A DNA stretch of 64,000 nt from Trichaptum fuscoviolaceum (taxonomy: Eukaryota > Basidiomycota > Agaricomycetes > Hymenochaetales > Trichaptaceae): positions 1,860,001 through 1,924,000 of the forward strand of contig CAJSYZ010000007.1 of NCBI GenBank assembly GCA_910574455.1, in the 5' to 3' direction. The number at the start of each line of letters is the position of its first letter. Within the stretch, counting starts at the first letter, position 1. Positions 12,766 through 22,769 of this stretch are shown piece by piece. Under the pieces are notes generated by a model. The model was not told the DNA's origin. It worked only from the letters and a program-made list of their open reading frames with translations, and did not search any database. The position numbers were made by a program, and so were the translations under genes.

Positions 12766-12928
12766 GTGAGATTAAGCAACGGAGTATGTATAAGCAACCC
12801 GTTACCGTTGTCTTTCCTATTTGAAGGGAATGATTTTCGTACACGAACTATTGACATTATTATCAGTAAATTGAACATGAGTAGACTCGGGTGTTGCCGT
12901 ACTTGGGTCACCCGAGTTGTCCGACGCG

Positions 12929-12935
12929 CCACGCA
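12929..12935. repeat. Left 7-bp target site duplication of inverted-repeat element
   Basis: CCACGCA sits directly outside the left terminal repeat and is repeated exactly at 17379-17385. Confidence 0.6.
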
Positions 12936-13095
12936 CACCAGTGCAACCCGAGGATTCAAGCACAAGTGCTTGTGTAACACCGCGTCGTGAGCGAGCACTT
13001 GTGCTTGAGGAGCGGCTGTCCGTATGTGTTTCTAGACCTGTGTGAATATCTCTAGACCTTTTGAGGATCTCGAGATATTCAAACAGGTAAGGGTG
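12936..13095 (+). repeat. Left terminal inverted repeat
   Basis: Matches the reverse complement of 17220-17378 across most of its length. A near-perfect block covers 13035-13094. Beyond the GGTAAGGGT at the inner end the two arms diverge completely. Confidence 0.75.
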
Positions 13096-13663
13096 TGGGA
13101 GCCTGACAGGGTCCTCTGCCTAGTACCGGCTCAAGTACGTTTCCGTGCTCCGGGCCTTGGAGGACCCTTACTGCTAGTGACTGAGCCCGCCCCTGTTCCC
13201 TACGGCGGTGGCGCGCGTTGTCCGCTTGTCCTCTTCTCCCACTTTCACGACCACTGCGTCATCTCCTTCCTCTTAACTCTCTATTTTCTCCCATCTCACT
13301 GCTGCTCTACTTGCTGGAGGATCTCAAGTCAATCGCACTCGCGCAGAGGTGTAGGAAGGCCGTAAATATGATAGGTGTGTAACACAGATCTTTAGTCTTT
13401 AAATTGGAACCAAATCTCTTGCACAACTCATAATTGCGACGTGAACCTTCACCCTCATCTTCATTGCGACAACACCAACGATACACAGGACGCATTCCGT
13501 TCCTGTCGTTCCTCCGCCCTCCCAAATCCGAGGACTGAAGTTGCAACAATTTCAGCGACGACAGCAAGAATCGCCACCGCCGTCATTCAACAAACCTGGT
13601 CAACAGTCGTGCGGAAGCTCTGTCACACATTATTGTAAGCAATATCCTTCCTTCCCTGGTATG

Positions 13664-13999
13664 TCAGAAGTTTGCAAGCATGTTGAAGAAGGCCAGGACG
13701 ACGGTGAGAGACAGAATGACGGCGATAACTAGGTCAATGGCCACGCGCGGGATTGCCTTCACCTGGAAAAGCTCGACAAATGTGAAGAATGCAGTGGCGA
13801 CGATGACGCGCACGATAGCCAGTGTTGTAGCGTACACATTGCAGCCACGTGTCTCGTGTGGTCGTAGAACCGCTGTCGCACCAAGCAAGGTGACCTCGAC
13901 AATGAGGAGAACGACCAACTGGGCAAGCCTGTCGTGGAAGGCGAAGGCGATAAGGATAGCTCGGACAAAGATGGCAAAGGTGGGCATGTATTCACGCAA
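13664..13999 (-). pseudogene. TRP-like channel fragment (C-terminal membrane region)
   Basis: A 111-residue minus-strand open frame is strongly hydrophobic. It follows the C-terminal membrane pattern of fungal TRP-like (Pkd2/flavin-carrier type) proteins: VVLLIVEVTLLGATAVLRPH, then a span ending in VELFQVKAIPRVAIDLVI, then a last span ending FFNMLANF and a stop. Fungal TRP proteins are normally 600 residues or more, with an N-terminal secreted domain and further spans. None of these could be found in 14000-14480 on this strand. It sits inside the inverted-repeat element, so I read it as a captured or trapped gene fragment. Similarity was judged by eye. Confidence 0.45.
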
Positions 14000-15827
14000 C
14001 CAACAACTACCTTGATGCTCTGCTGTTAGGCTCTTCCAAGCGATTGAACGCCAGCTAGTATGAGATACCAGCCACAGCAGTCACCCTCATAGTGCCCGTG
14101 GGCTGCAGGTCATTCAGATGCACCTCGTCACCCCACCGCTCGTCCTAGCGACGAGAGGCCCTAGATGTGTGTGTGGTATGACCTGAACATCAGCCTTGAT
14201 GTGTTCCAAGGGCCGTACACGTCAGAGGACAACGCAAGCTTCACGCAAAATTACATTACGAGAACGGGAAGCGGTGCGAGAAGAACGGCTTGGCAGGGGA
14301 TGCACAGGGGCGCGTTGAGGCACAGCGAGACAGGATGATTCAGGCTAGAGAACAGATGCAGTTTAGAGGGAGAACGAGCCTTGGTCAAAGGTGAGTCACA
14401 TGAATCCGTTCTACCAAATGCATTCTAATATACTGATTTGCCTTTCAGATTTGCCAGTGAGATATCAACCAATTATGAAGGTATAAGTGCACTGGTAATG
14501 CGATGATAGAACTGCGGTTGTGAGGGAACACCTTTGCGACTGCGCAAAATCTTCATGATTGGCGCTTCGCAAAGGTTAATCCTTGTTTGCTTATCCTCTC
14601 TTTTTCTTTGACTTTGAATGTATTTAATATTAGTTAAATAAGAGCTTAAATATATATACATTTGATACAAGTAAGATCTGTGTGCTAAGACTGAAGGATA
14701 TAATTTACAGACGATGTCGAAGGTGTCCTTCGACTCATCCGTGTCCTCAAAAGAGTGTCCAGCGATTCCCGAGGCATTTGTCCGAGGCATTGCCAGACAC
14801 ACTTTCTGCTTTGTTTTAATTTACCAGCTGAAAGGAAGATCAGGCACACATGTTACCGTTGATTAAGGAGCTTAATAGTAAATTATTGTATTTATCTTAG
14901 TATTTATTGTCTGTGTTGTTGTTGTGCTATTAGCAGAATAGTGTTGAAAAGTGCTGTTCTAATGGTATTTAATCATTTGTATACTTTGTAGTGTCTCTGA
15001 GGCTCCCATTTTTAGGGAAGTACATTTGGTTTGCATTATATTGAAGTTACAAAAAGAATTATGGCAATAGATATTGCGGAAGTAGCCAAACTCGAAAGTG
15101 GTGCTTGATATGCGTTACTTCGAGTGAAACTTGTGTACATGTCTTTGACTCTCAAACACATTGGAGTACTTCACAACTGCTTTCTTAATAACTTCCAATC
15201 TAGCATCTGATTATGACTCATTATACTATCTAGTACTGCTATGTAGCATAGCTGTATTTTTAATCGTCAGTAATATAGAGAAATTAGCTGTGAATGTTGA
15301 GAATTGACCCAAAAGTAAACAAAATGGCCACTTTTCGAGATTGTTTCATTTTTATAGCCTCTTATAATGCAGCATTAAAGCCCATAAATTCATGATAGCT
15401 TTATTAATGTACACAAATAAATGCTGTAAGTTACTACAGTAATATGAGGGATGTATGGTATGAAAGAAATCAAAGAGTCTAAGCATATATGTATGAATCA
15501 TGCATTTCTGTTGTAGTTCCTAATGTGTACGCCTCCCAGCACATCCTTTGATCTCCCATTTTTTTTAGTACCTACAACGGAATATACACCATCTATCATA
15601 TTTATGTGCCTGAGCAGTATTGCTATGTATAAGATTCAATATGTATGTTATTGATATGTTTGAAGCAGTACAAAAGTCGGAGACATACCACATATAGTAA
15701 CTTCACGCATTTCTCAGGGTCGTGGCACGCAACCTGCACGCATCACTACGTCGTCTTCCCCATCTTTTCACCGTCAACCTCACCTTTGCTTCCTTCTCTT
15801 TCACGGCAGTTTACATATTCACGATGG
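14000..15827. other. Interior of inverted-repeat element: AT-rich tract
   Basis: About 14560-15660 is visibly more AT-rich than the rest of the window, with many TATA/TTAT runs and no open frame above about 100 codons. No gene is supported. A protein-like GT..AG-bounded stretch lies at about 14235-14395 on plus, without a recognisable match. Confidence 0.4.
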
Positions 15828-16108
15828 CGTATGCTTAGACACACACGTCGAGCATTTACTCTTCCAACCATGCACCCTCCCTCCCGCTTAAAGCGCAGAC
15901 TATATGAAGTGGCGACGGCGGTGGGCATCAATGAGGAGCTCCGTCTGGAACGAGCAACAAAGAAGAAGCAAGGAATAAACACCAAGGTATGTATTCTATG
16001 CCCATAACTATGGTCATTCCTGCTAATCTTCACTGTGTAGGCCACTCATTCCTTGTGCAGTGCGAGTCTCACATGCTGTCCTCGCCATCCCACAAACTTT
16101 GGGTGGTC
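15828..16108 (+). other. Short spliced open frame inside the inverted-repeat element
   Basis: An ATG near 15828 opens a basic frame (RLKRRLYEVATAVGINEELR) that runs to a good donor after GINTK at 15987. The matching acceptor is at about 16040, and the frame closes about 60 nt later. Total is roughly 75-80 residues. I do not recognise it. It may be a small product of the element or chance. Confidence 0.2.
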
Positions 16109-17219
16109 AGAACTCACTTAGCACCACCCTTCGTCCACATCCTTCTCGTCCCGCTGCATGAAGTCTACTAGTCAAAGGCCGCAGTGCCAACAATCCCGGC
16201 CCCGCCGAGCTGAGATCAACAATCAGCAGTGCAAGAACTCGAGGACACGCTATTTGGTAGCGTAGCGCATACCACATAGTGCATGTGAGTGCAAAGCTTG
16301 CGCTGACTCCCAGCAGCAATAATCCACTACTTTGCACTGGTCTTCGCTGGTGGCAGCAATCTGAGTATGTCTTCATTTTGTTTGGTTTTTAGTCACAGAA
16401 GAATTGGCTGACAGTGGCTTGCTTTTCATCGCAGCTGCGCCGTTATCCATTGAGCCGTGCATGATAGACGCTTGCAAGCTCTCACTTCCTTTCTCATTTT
16501 AAAGTAACCCTCCACCTTCTTTCCGTGCACTTTGTGTGCTTCGCTGTACACGTCCCGTCCTTGTACCCACTCAACAGCAATGAAGAACACGACAGTGTCT
16601 GGTGGGCCTGCAAGCTGACCCCGTGCGCTGCGCTGCGCTTCTCCTGACCTGCGGTACCCTCGTATGCCTCTGGTCATTTTGTCCTGGGGATTGGCCAGAC
16701 CCCGATGCGCCACGCACGGGGACGCGCACAACCCCACCTGGAGTGGTGGGGGACGGGGCACACTATTCCCCGTCGCGTGCGCTAGGCCGTCGCGCATACC
16801 GCCCCCAGCGTGTTTTTTGAGTTTAAAGTATTTAATTGAAATTGTAGATAGGCCTGGTTGTGTTAATTACCATGTTTCTATAAGATTATTAGCTGGTATT
16901 GGTGATAACTTAATAGAACTCTTTGCTTTGTGTCAGAATTAACTGTGTGCCTCAATTATAAGTCAGAGTGAAAAGCAAAAAGATAGTATATTATAATGCT
17001 ATCTCTAAGGGTACAAGGTGATAGAGCAATAAAAAAGGCGTCCGTAGGTACCAAAATTATATTATCTGAAGGCCTGCGTGGCAAGATATGCGCTGGCGGC
17101 ACTCAGAAGGGCGGGACAGCGGGCGGGATAGAGCGTCGCGCGCGCGAGGAGGAACGGGCCATCGGATCACCGGTCAGACACTGTTACCGGTGACCCTAGT
17201 ACTACTAGTAGGACCCTGG

Positions 17220-17378
17220 ACCCTTACCTGTGTGAATAGCTCGAGATCCTCAAAAGGTCTAGAGATATTCACGCAGGTCTTCAAACACATACGCACGGCC
17301 ACTCCTCAAGCACATGTGCTCGCCCACGACGCAGTGTTGCACAAGCACTTGTGCTTGATTCCTAGGGTTGCCCAGGTG
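17220..17378 (-). repeat. Right terminal inverted repeat
   Basis: Reverse-complement partner of 12936-13095. It contains the palindrome built on ACCTGTGTGAATAGCTCGAG and CACATGTGCTCG. Confidence 0.75.
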
Positions 17379-17385
17379 CCACGCA
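17379..17385. repeat. Right 7-bp target site duplication
   Basis: CCACGCA, identical to 12929-12935. Confidence 0.6.
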
Positions 17386-18476
17386 AGGCTCACAAGCAAT
17401 GTTCTTGTCAGAACATCTAATGCACTGACCCATACCATCATCCGGGTTTTCGCACTGCAAGATGAAAAAAAAAAGTTATCGTCCGATTAAAAATAGGAGC
17501 TTGAGTTAGTAAAGCTCGCCTTCTTATGAGCCTTCCTGCATGCCTTGCATGGAAGATTGTTGCGTATCACAGCAGATGCGGAACGCTTACTCCTTCGGAG
17601 CTTGTTCTCTGAGTTACAGGTTGACTCCGAGTCCATGATCGGATGGATAGAAAAGGGTGAAGTTGGCTGGATTTCTACGTACGTTTGAGAGGTGTACAGA
17701 AACCGGGGGTTTGCTGCATCCTTGGCAGACAGATTCTGCTGTATTTATGCTTCAAGAGCGGCGACATATACTGATTTTGTACGATGTCGAGACGAAAATG
17801 TCATGGACAGACTGAGCGAAAGTGACGACAAAATTGTCATTTGGGTAGTTGTGGGTGCAAAGTTAGACTTGAGCGCCTAACTGCAATGACGCTCGCACTG
17901 TCAGCCGCGCTCGTAAAGCGCACGCAATACCCGCTCGTTAAGCGCACAAAATATCCGCGCTCAGTTGCTGCTCGCTAATCGCCCACTGCAGCTACGACTT
18001 AATAAACGCCCAACTAGTACAAGCGTGAGGTAAACGCCCAAACTCACCTTGATCGACCTCTCTGTGCACTTGCTATGCAAAAAATGATGGGATAACTGGC
18101 GAATCCTTATCTATGTACGCATTTAGTGAGAAAAGAGAAGCCTGAGGTAGCACTGAATTTAGAACATAAAAAAGGCACTCACGGAGGTTATTATGTATGA
18201 TGTCCCGAATTCATATCTTAAGGATACCTGGAAGATTGATTTCGCAGGTGAACACCGATCCGATGATGGCTGGGATTCGTAAGGAGAAGAACGGACAGGA
18301 AAAGGGATTGTCGCCTGTAGTTTCCGAGTACCGAATGTACAGCTACATAGCAACTTCCTTTCCCTCGAAGAAATTAGAGTAGAAAAATCATTCGTTTCTG
18401 TAAACACTGTAGTTAACAGACCTATACAATACAGCGGGAAGTCCTGTCTGTCAAGGTACAATCCAGCACTCCAGCG
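17386..18476. other. Intergenic region with short degenerate repeats
   Basis: No gene is recognised. At about 17909-17980 a unit like CGCTCGTTAAGCGCAC plus about 8 nt appears two to three times with changes. The left part (17440-17500) has a poly-A run. The rest shows no pattern. Confidence 0.35.
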
Positions 18477-20470
18477 CTAATACGCACTATCTGTCTGATC
18501 TGATTGGTCCGTCACGGTCACTTCTCCACTCGTCAACTTCCCTTTAACAAAGTGAAGGGGGATATCCATCGGGAGCGTGCTGACCATCGACCCGTGGCCA
18601 TTCGGTCCTTCCTTTCGCAGTTCGATTGTCATTCGATTAACCACCGCACATACGAGTCTACAGAGATATAGAGCATTAGTGAAAATGAGTAGGCTGAGTA
18701 AAATAAAGGCGTACTCGAGAGTCGGCCTATATTCAAAACATTTGATGAGAATCTCTGTTCCAGCTGTATGGAGTGAGTTGAACAACTCACATTCCAGTAG
18801 AATACTTGAGCCCGGACTATGAGATCCAGAAAAGTCAGCTCTTGTCTTCTTTACGAAAAGGGGCAAAAGTCTATCATACTTACCGGAGCAAAGATGACCA
18901 TCAACGCCCAAAGTAGATTTGCAGAAAAGATGACGCTAGAAAATATATACACGCATGTGCACAGCAAATACTTAAAGGTGTATCAAATGAAAGGATGTTC
19001 TCAGATCAACTCACAAGAAATAAATTAGACCTTGAGCGGCAAGGATGGTGTTTATACTATCATGTCTACGCTGCCGAAGGCTTGTGGCGGTCTTGAATAT
19101 GATGAGTCCAAAAATGACTGAATCGTAGATAGCTTGCATAAAGAGGAAGATAGCAGACTTGACACTCCCCCTTGAGGTGTTACGTCGGAAGGCACTTTTA
19201 TGGCATGCAATTGGAGTACTCACAGGCTCTCTGCTGTGAGTTCCGTGCAAACTAACGTAGACGAAAACAGAAATTAGTGACGTGCAGCATCCATCGGAAT
19301 CAGAACTCACTATGCAGTGCGTCTAAGCTATCGCCTTGCACATTGTCTGGAAGAACTAACGCTGATCGACAAATTTAATCGACAAATCTAAAACTGTTGG
19401 GAAAACGGATTATGCCAATCAAAACGTACGATGTTCGCCTGGTGTCCCGTACACCCATAGATTCACAGCAAACTCGATAATGAGGTATCCCGCGAGAAAG
19501 ATAGCAAGGGACAGCTTTTTATGGTAAAGCGCGTAGACTCTACGGAATACGGAGTCCGACGACGATCAATCATGGACGCTTATTCCCAATGATTCATACA
19601 TAACTTGCTCACCTTAGTCCTACAATGATGGAAGGGCAGAAGTAGATCGCGAGCCCCGCGAAAGGGTAAAAAGCACCAAAATGTTCGCAACTATCAAGAT
19701 TGCATGAGCCTAGTTTTTCCGATTGTGCTGCATCATGACTTACACCTAATAAGGGTGATTTAAATAAGTATAAGTAAGCCGCATGGGAGTACCTAGAGCG
19801 TTGCCTTACGTTACTGTCGATAAGAGGGGAAAAGAAGCCTAACGAGAATGAGGTGTTGAAACTTCAGGGAAAGGTCAAATTTACCGGCAATCACGACACA
19901 GAATATCCCTAGGGCTATGTATCGATTCTGATATCTCCTATGCTCAATTGTAGAAGGGGGCGATAGTCTGGAATACCTACGATGAAGAATATGATGGTGA
20001 CTGAACGTAACAGTGTTTAGTACATGGAGAAGACTGCTAGATAGCAAAACAAGGATACCTGGCGTGATTTTTCTCTGCCAAATGTATTTGACTTCATCTG
20101 AGAACTAGATAACGGGCCGAGCTTCGCCGGCAGATCCCTTACTCCCCATTTCCTTGCATTTGGTTCTCCGCGCTCATATTTGGTAACGCATGCCAGCGGC
20201 AGTTTAGGGGAGGTGCAAATTTGCAGGTATCCCACGGCAATTTAGGGGATACAGTGCCCTTTACTCCCAGTGGGAGTAAGGGAATGTCAAAATGTGGTCG
20301 TAAAGGTTCACAGTAAAGAGGGAGATGAAAGCAAATTTCGTCGCTAGTCTGAAGTCGGTCGTAACAAGCATGTGAGCATCTTTTCGAGTTGGGTTACATA
20401 AATCGGAATACACTCACAGCTGGGGAGCGACTCCTTCGAAAATTGATACGAGGGAAGTCTCGCTTGCCAT
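18477..20470 (-). pseudogene. DUF6533-type multi-span membrane protein, probably disrupted by a MITE-like insert
   Basis: A basidiomycete-specific membrane protein family with about seven spans and no known function. The start is an ATG at 20468-20470 (MASETSLVSIFEGVAPQL). The signature block is split: exon 2 reads ATKFAFISLFTVNLYDHILTF, and the next good exon, starting at 20097, reads DEVKYIWQRKITPGILVLL. In intact relatives these are almost contiguous. Further exons give GLRVYALYHKKLSLAIFLAG (about 19640-19480), GSVKSAIFLFMQAIYDSVIF and the segment to GLIYF (about 19160-19015), SANLLWALMVIFAP, and a C-terminus with NRMTIELRKEG ending at 18477. The 184 nt between exons 2 and 3 hold a 149-bp TIR-flanked insert and no usable in-frame donor. 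The rest of the gene looks undamaged, so the break is probably young. Confidence 0.6.
20135..20283. mobile_element. 149-bp MITE-like insert with 12-bp terminal inverted repeats
   Basis: TCCCTTACTCCC at 20135-20146 and its exact reverse complement GGGAGTAAGGGA at 20272-20283 bound the insert. Inside, CGGCAGTTTAGGGGA and CGGCAATTTAGGGGA form a near-perfect direct repeat. No target duplication is obvious. It lies at the exon 2/intron junction of the DUF6533-type gene and removes the normal donor site. Confidence 0.55.
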
Positions 20471-21557
20471 AGTAAACTGGTGGATGCCTCGAGTGTAACT
20501 GCACACTTCCGAGGGAATGGGCAGAATTATGGGGAAGGGGATAATTCTCCGACCTTTAGGACAACGACTCCTACTCTTCAATATGTCTGCTATATATGTA
20601 GTGCGCGACCTCAACAAACGTTCAGTGTTTAATGTCGGTGCTTTTACATAGGCAGGATAGAGTCGCCAACGCCACTCGATCATCTATGATGGTTTAGCTT
20701 GATACAAGCGCTCTTCCCCTTCGCCATCAAATAAAAGATCGCAGACTGCTCCATGCAATTAGAAATGTCCGGCTCTTCAGTATCTTCTGGAGGTCGCATC
20801 TCAGTAAGGGCCAGCAGGACAATTCAAACTTGCAGGGATAAACACAGAACTCGGAGTAAAGCTCAGAAGAGAATGCAAGCGAAATGATGGAATAGCAGTA
20901 TCGAGATTGGATTTAGTGAGAAGCGCTGAGGACAACAATGATCACCCGGTGGCTGAGAGAGTATCATTGGATCCTCATGCTTGGCTTCCACGAAATCAAA
21001 GGTCATCCATCCTCGTCATAGCTGGACTAGTGCATCTCGAGATTTGACTACCGATGTCAGAAGAAGTGGTGGAGTGATGTGCATGGCCCGGTCGCACACG
21101 GAGAGTGACATAAAATTAGAAAGAGACAATTTCATGGACCAGAGCAGGAACTTGAAGGAGCCGAGCACAAAGATAGAATGAAGGCCTATGCTCGGATGAT
21201 TTCGATCAAACTTCTGCCTGTCTGACATCGAAACCGTCCTCTCTCTATTATGAAAAGCCAGTTAGTTGGGAGAACACGATAAGAAAGAACTGCACACAGA
21301 TACGAGAAGTATGATACCCCACTTGAACCATTGAATTGTCGCAGGTAACTCTTGTTCCGATGATTGACGCCCGGCGCCCATCTCAGCAGGATCAGCCCAG
21401 AGACCAAAGTGCAACCTTGATGACCTGTATATGAAACACGCAACTTCGCTGTGATTAGTCGCATCTTTTTGATTCGAAAGAGTTATGACCACGCAGTGTG
21501 ATAATATTCAATGAGTGGTGATGGTAGAAGTTGAAGGGCGAAAAGCTTCCGTCCGCA
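20471..21557. other. Intergenic region, weak membrane-protein remnant
   Basis: No intact gene. On minus, about 21190-21350 reads WFKWGIILLVS, then after a GT..AG-bounded gap RCQTGRSLIEIIRA. This loosely recalls the block after the sixth span in the neighbouring DUF6533-type gene. It may be a decayed paralog, with low certainty. Confidence 0.25.
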
Positions 21558-22226
21558 CTTGTTGGAATGCTAAGCCCACACAACGAAGTTCCTTTTTGGG
21601 AAACATTCTCGGGTGTTGCCGATGGACTGATAGACTGCCAGTTTGCAGATGACTTACAGCCTGAGAGTTCACACGCTCTCAACAAACCACTCAAATTTGA
21701 CAAAGTCCCGACTCCCTTTGGCTCCGAGGTCGTTGATCTCAGCTCACTTTGACAGGTTGCTTCATAATGCAGTTTCCGGTCCTGCTTGTACACTGAGCTC
21801 ACATAAGTCAGAAACTATTGTGAATGGCTACAGGCTGTGTTGCTACTCATGGCACAGCATGTCAGTACAGCAGTCCGACATCTTGTGTTTTTGCCAAGAT
21901 GTTCATGCACAGGCTAATAATTTAGATCATATCTTACAGAGACTACATTAAATACAAAATTGCATGTATAACACACAATAATTCTTCCTTCCTTTTCTAC
22001 TCCTCAGGCTACCAGTGCATTGTGCAACAGTGTGTTTTGCTGCATCCTGCGACATGTTGTAATTCACTGCGCAGACTCAGCGGAAACTTAAACGCGCGTC
22101 GGGCAAGCCTCACACGTGATCTTTTTGTTCTCACGTAACTAGGATGCCCGGAGTTGGACCACCGGTAAGTTCCGATGCTCCATCCGAAAAAGGAAGTTCG
22201 TTGTCTGGGCTTAGCATTCCACTTGT
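21558..22226. mobile_element. 659-bp MITE-like element with 5-bp target duplication
   Basis: The terminal inverted repeats at 21563-21597 and 22187-22221 match at 33 of 35 positions and start TGGAATGCTAAGCCCA. The pentamer CTTGT lies directly outside both ends (21558-21562 and 22222-22226). There is no long open frame with known similarity inside. Both arms happen to read as KG-S/T-SL-S/C-GLSIP in opposite directions, which follows from the inverted repeat. Superfamily unknown. Confidence 0.55.
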
Positions 22227-22769
22227 TGAAGTTAGTGAGATGTTCTCACGAGTCCGAGAAAAGAAGTCTCACGTGTCTTCGTGTCTTCATTTCAAATTCA
22301 GCCTGAAGCGCGTTGAGGCGCGTTCACCGCTCTTTCCTTTCTACCAACACGTACGCGCACCCTACGATTCCTTCACATGAGACGCAACACAGAACGTGCA
22401 GGCTCTGTAAGCAAATAGAGTGCAAAAGGCGACATATCACTGCTGACGATGACAATATGCCACCGAATGTTCGAGTTACATACAAAGTCTCCACGCAAAT
22501 CCAACTCTGAAGCTCTTTTACTTTGCACTGAGCATTTACATAGACACGAACGGTGAAGTCAAGAAATGCGCAAGCCCACAGTTGCGCGTAAGACTGTATA
22601 TAATGCAGAGAGATAATTTACATGGTAAGTACAACTGAGCGCCAATGAACTTGCAAGGTAAACATTTCGGAATACTAAAGCTCCGATTCAACAACAGATA
22701 TTTCGACGTCTCACATTCTGCAGAACCGACACGATTGCATATATGCGAGCCGATCCTGCCCACCGAGCC
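22227..22769. other. Intergenic region, nothing recognised
   Basis: 540 bp between the MITE-like element and the 3' end of the first arrestin-like gene. No supported gene or repeat. Confidence 0.4.

Larger units (their letters stand above)
12936..17378. mobile_element. 4.44-kb inverted-repeat DNA transposon, apparently non-autonomous
   Basis: The two ends are imperfect inverted repeats of about 160 bp (12936-13095 and 17220-17378). The outermost bases are CACCAGTGCAACCC on the left and CACCTGGGCAACCC on the right, read inward. A 7-bp duplication, CCACGCA, flanks the element. Each arm also contains internal palindromes: a 20-nt-arm hairpin based on ACCTGTGTGAATATCTC and palindromes around CAAGCACAAGTGCTTG. 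Inside are a TRP-channel-like fragment (13664-13999), a long AT-rich tract (about 14560-15660), a short spliced open frame (about 15828-16100) and a GC-rich block (about 16600-16810). I found no transposase, so it probably moves in trans or is dead. The 7-8-bp duplication fits several superfamilies (hAT, P, KDZ), and I cannot choose between them. Confidence 0.65.

Noticed and set aside
13680..14015. Plus-strand open frame of 111 codons, Arg/Thr-rich
   Set aside because: It is the antisense shadow of the hydrophobic TRP-like frame on minus and has no similarity of its own.
17909..17980. Degenerate repeats considered as a CRISPR-like or satellite array
   Set aside because: Only two to three imperfect units, no regular spacers, and the genome is eukaryotic.
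21520..21600. Conserved peptide KG-S/T-SL-S/C-GLSIP in both directions, suggesting a gene family
   Set aside because: Both copies are explained by the terminal inverted repeats of the 659-bp element.
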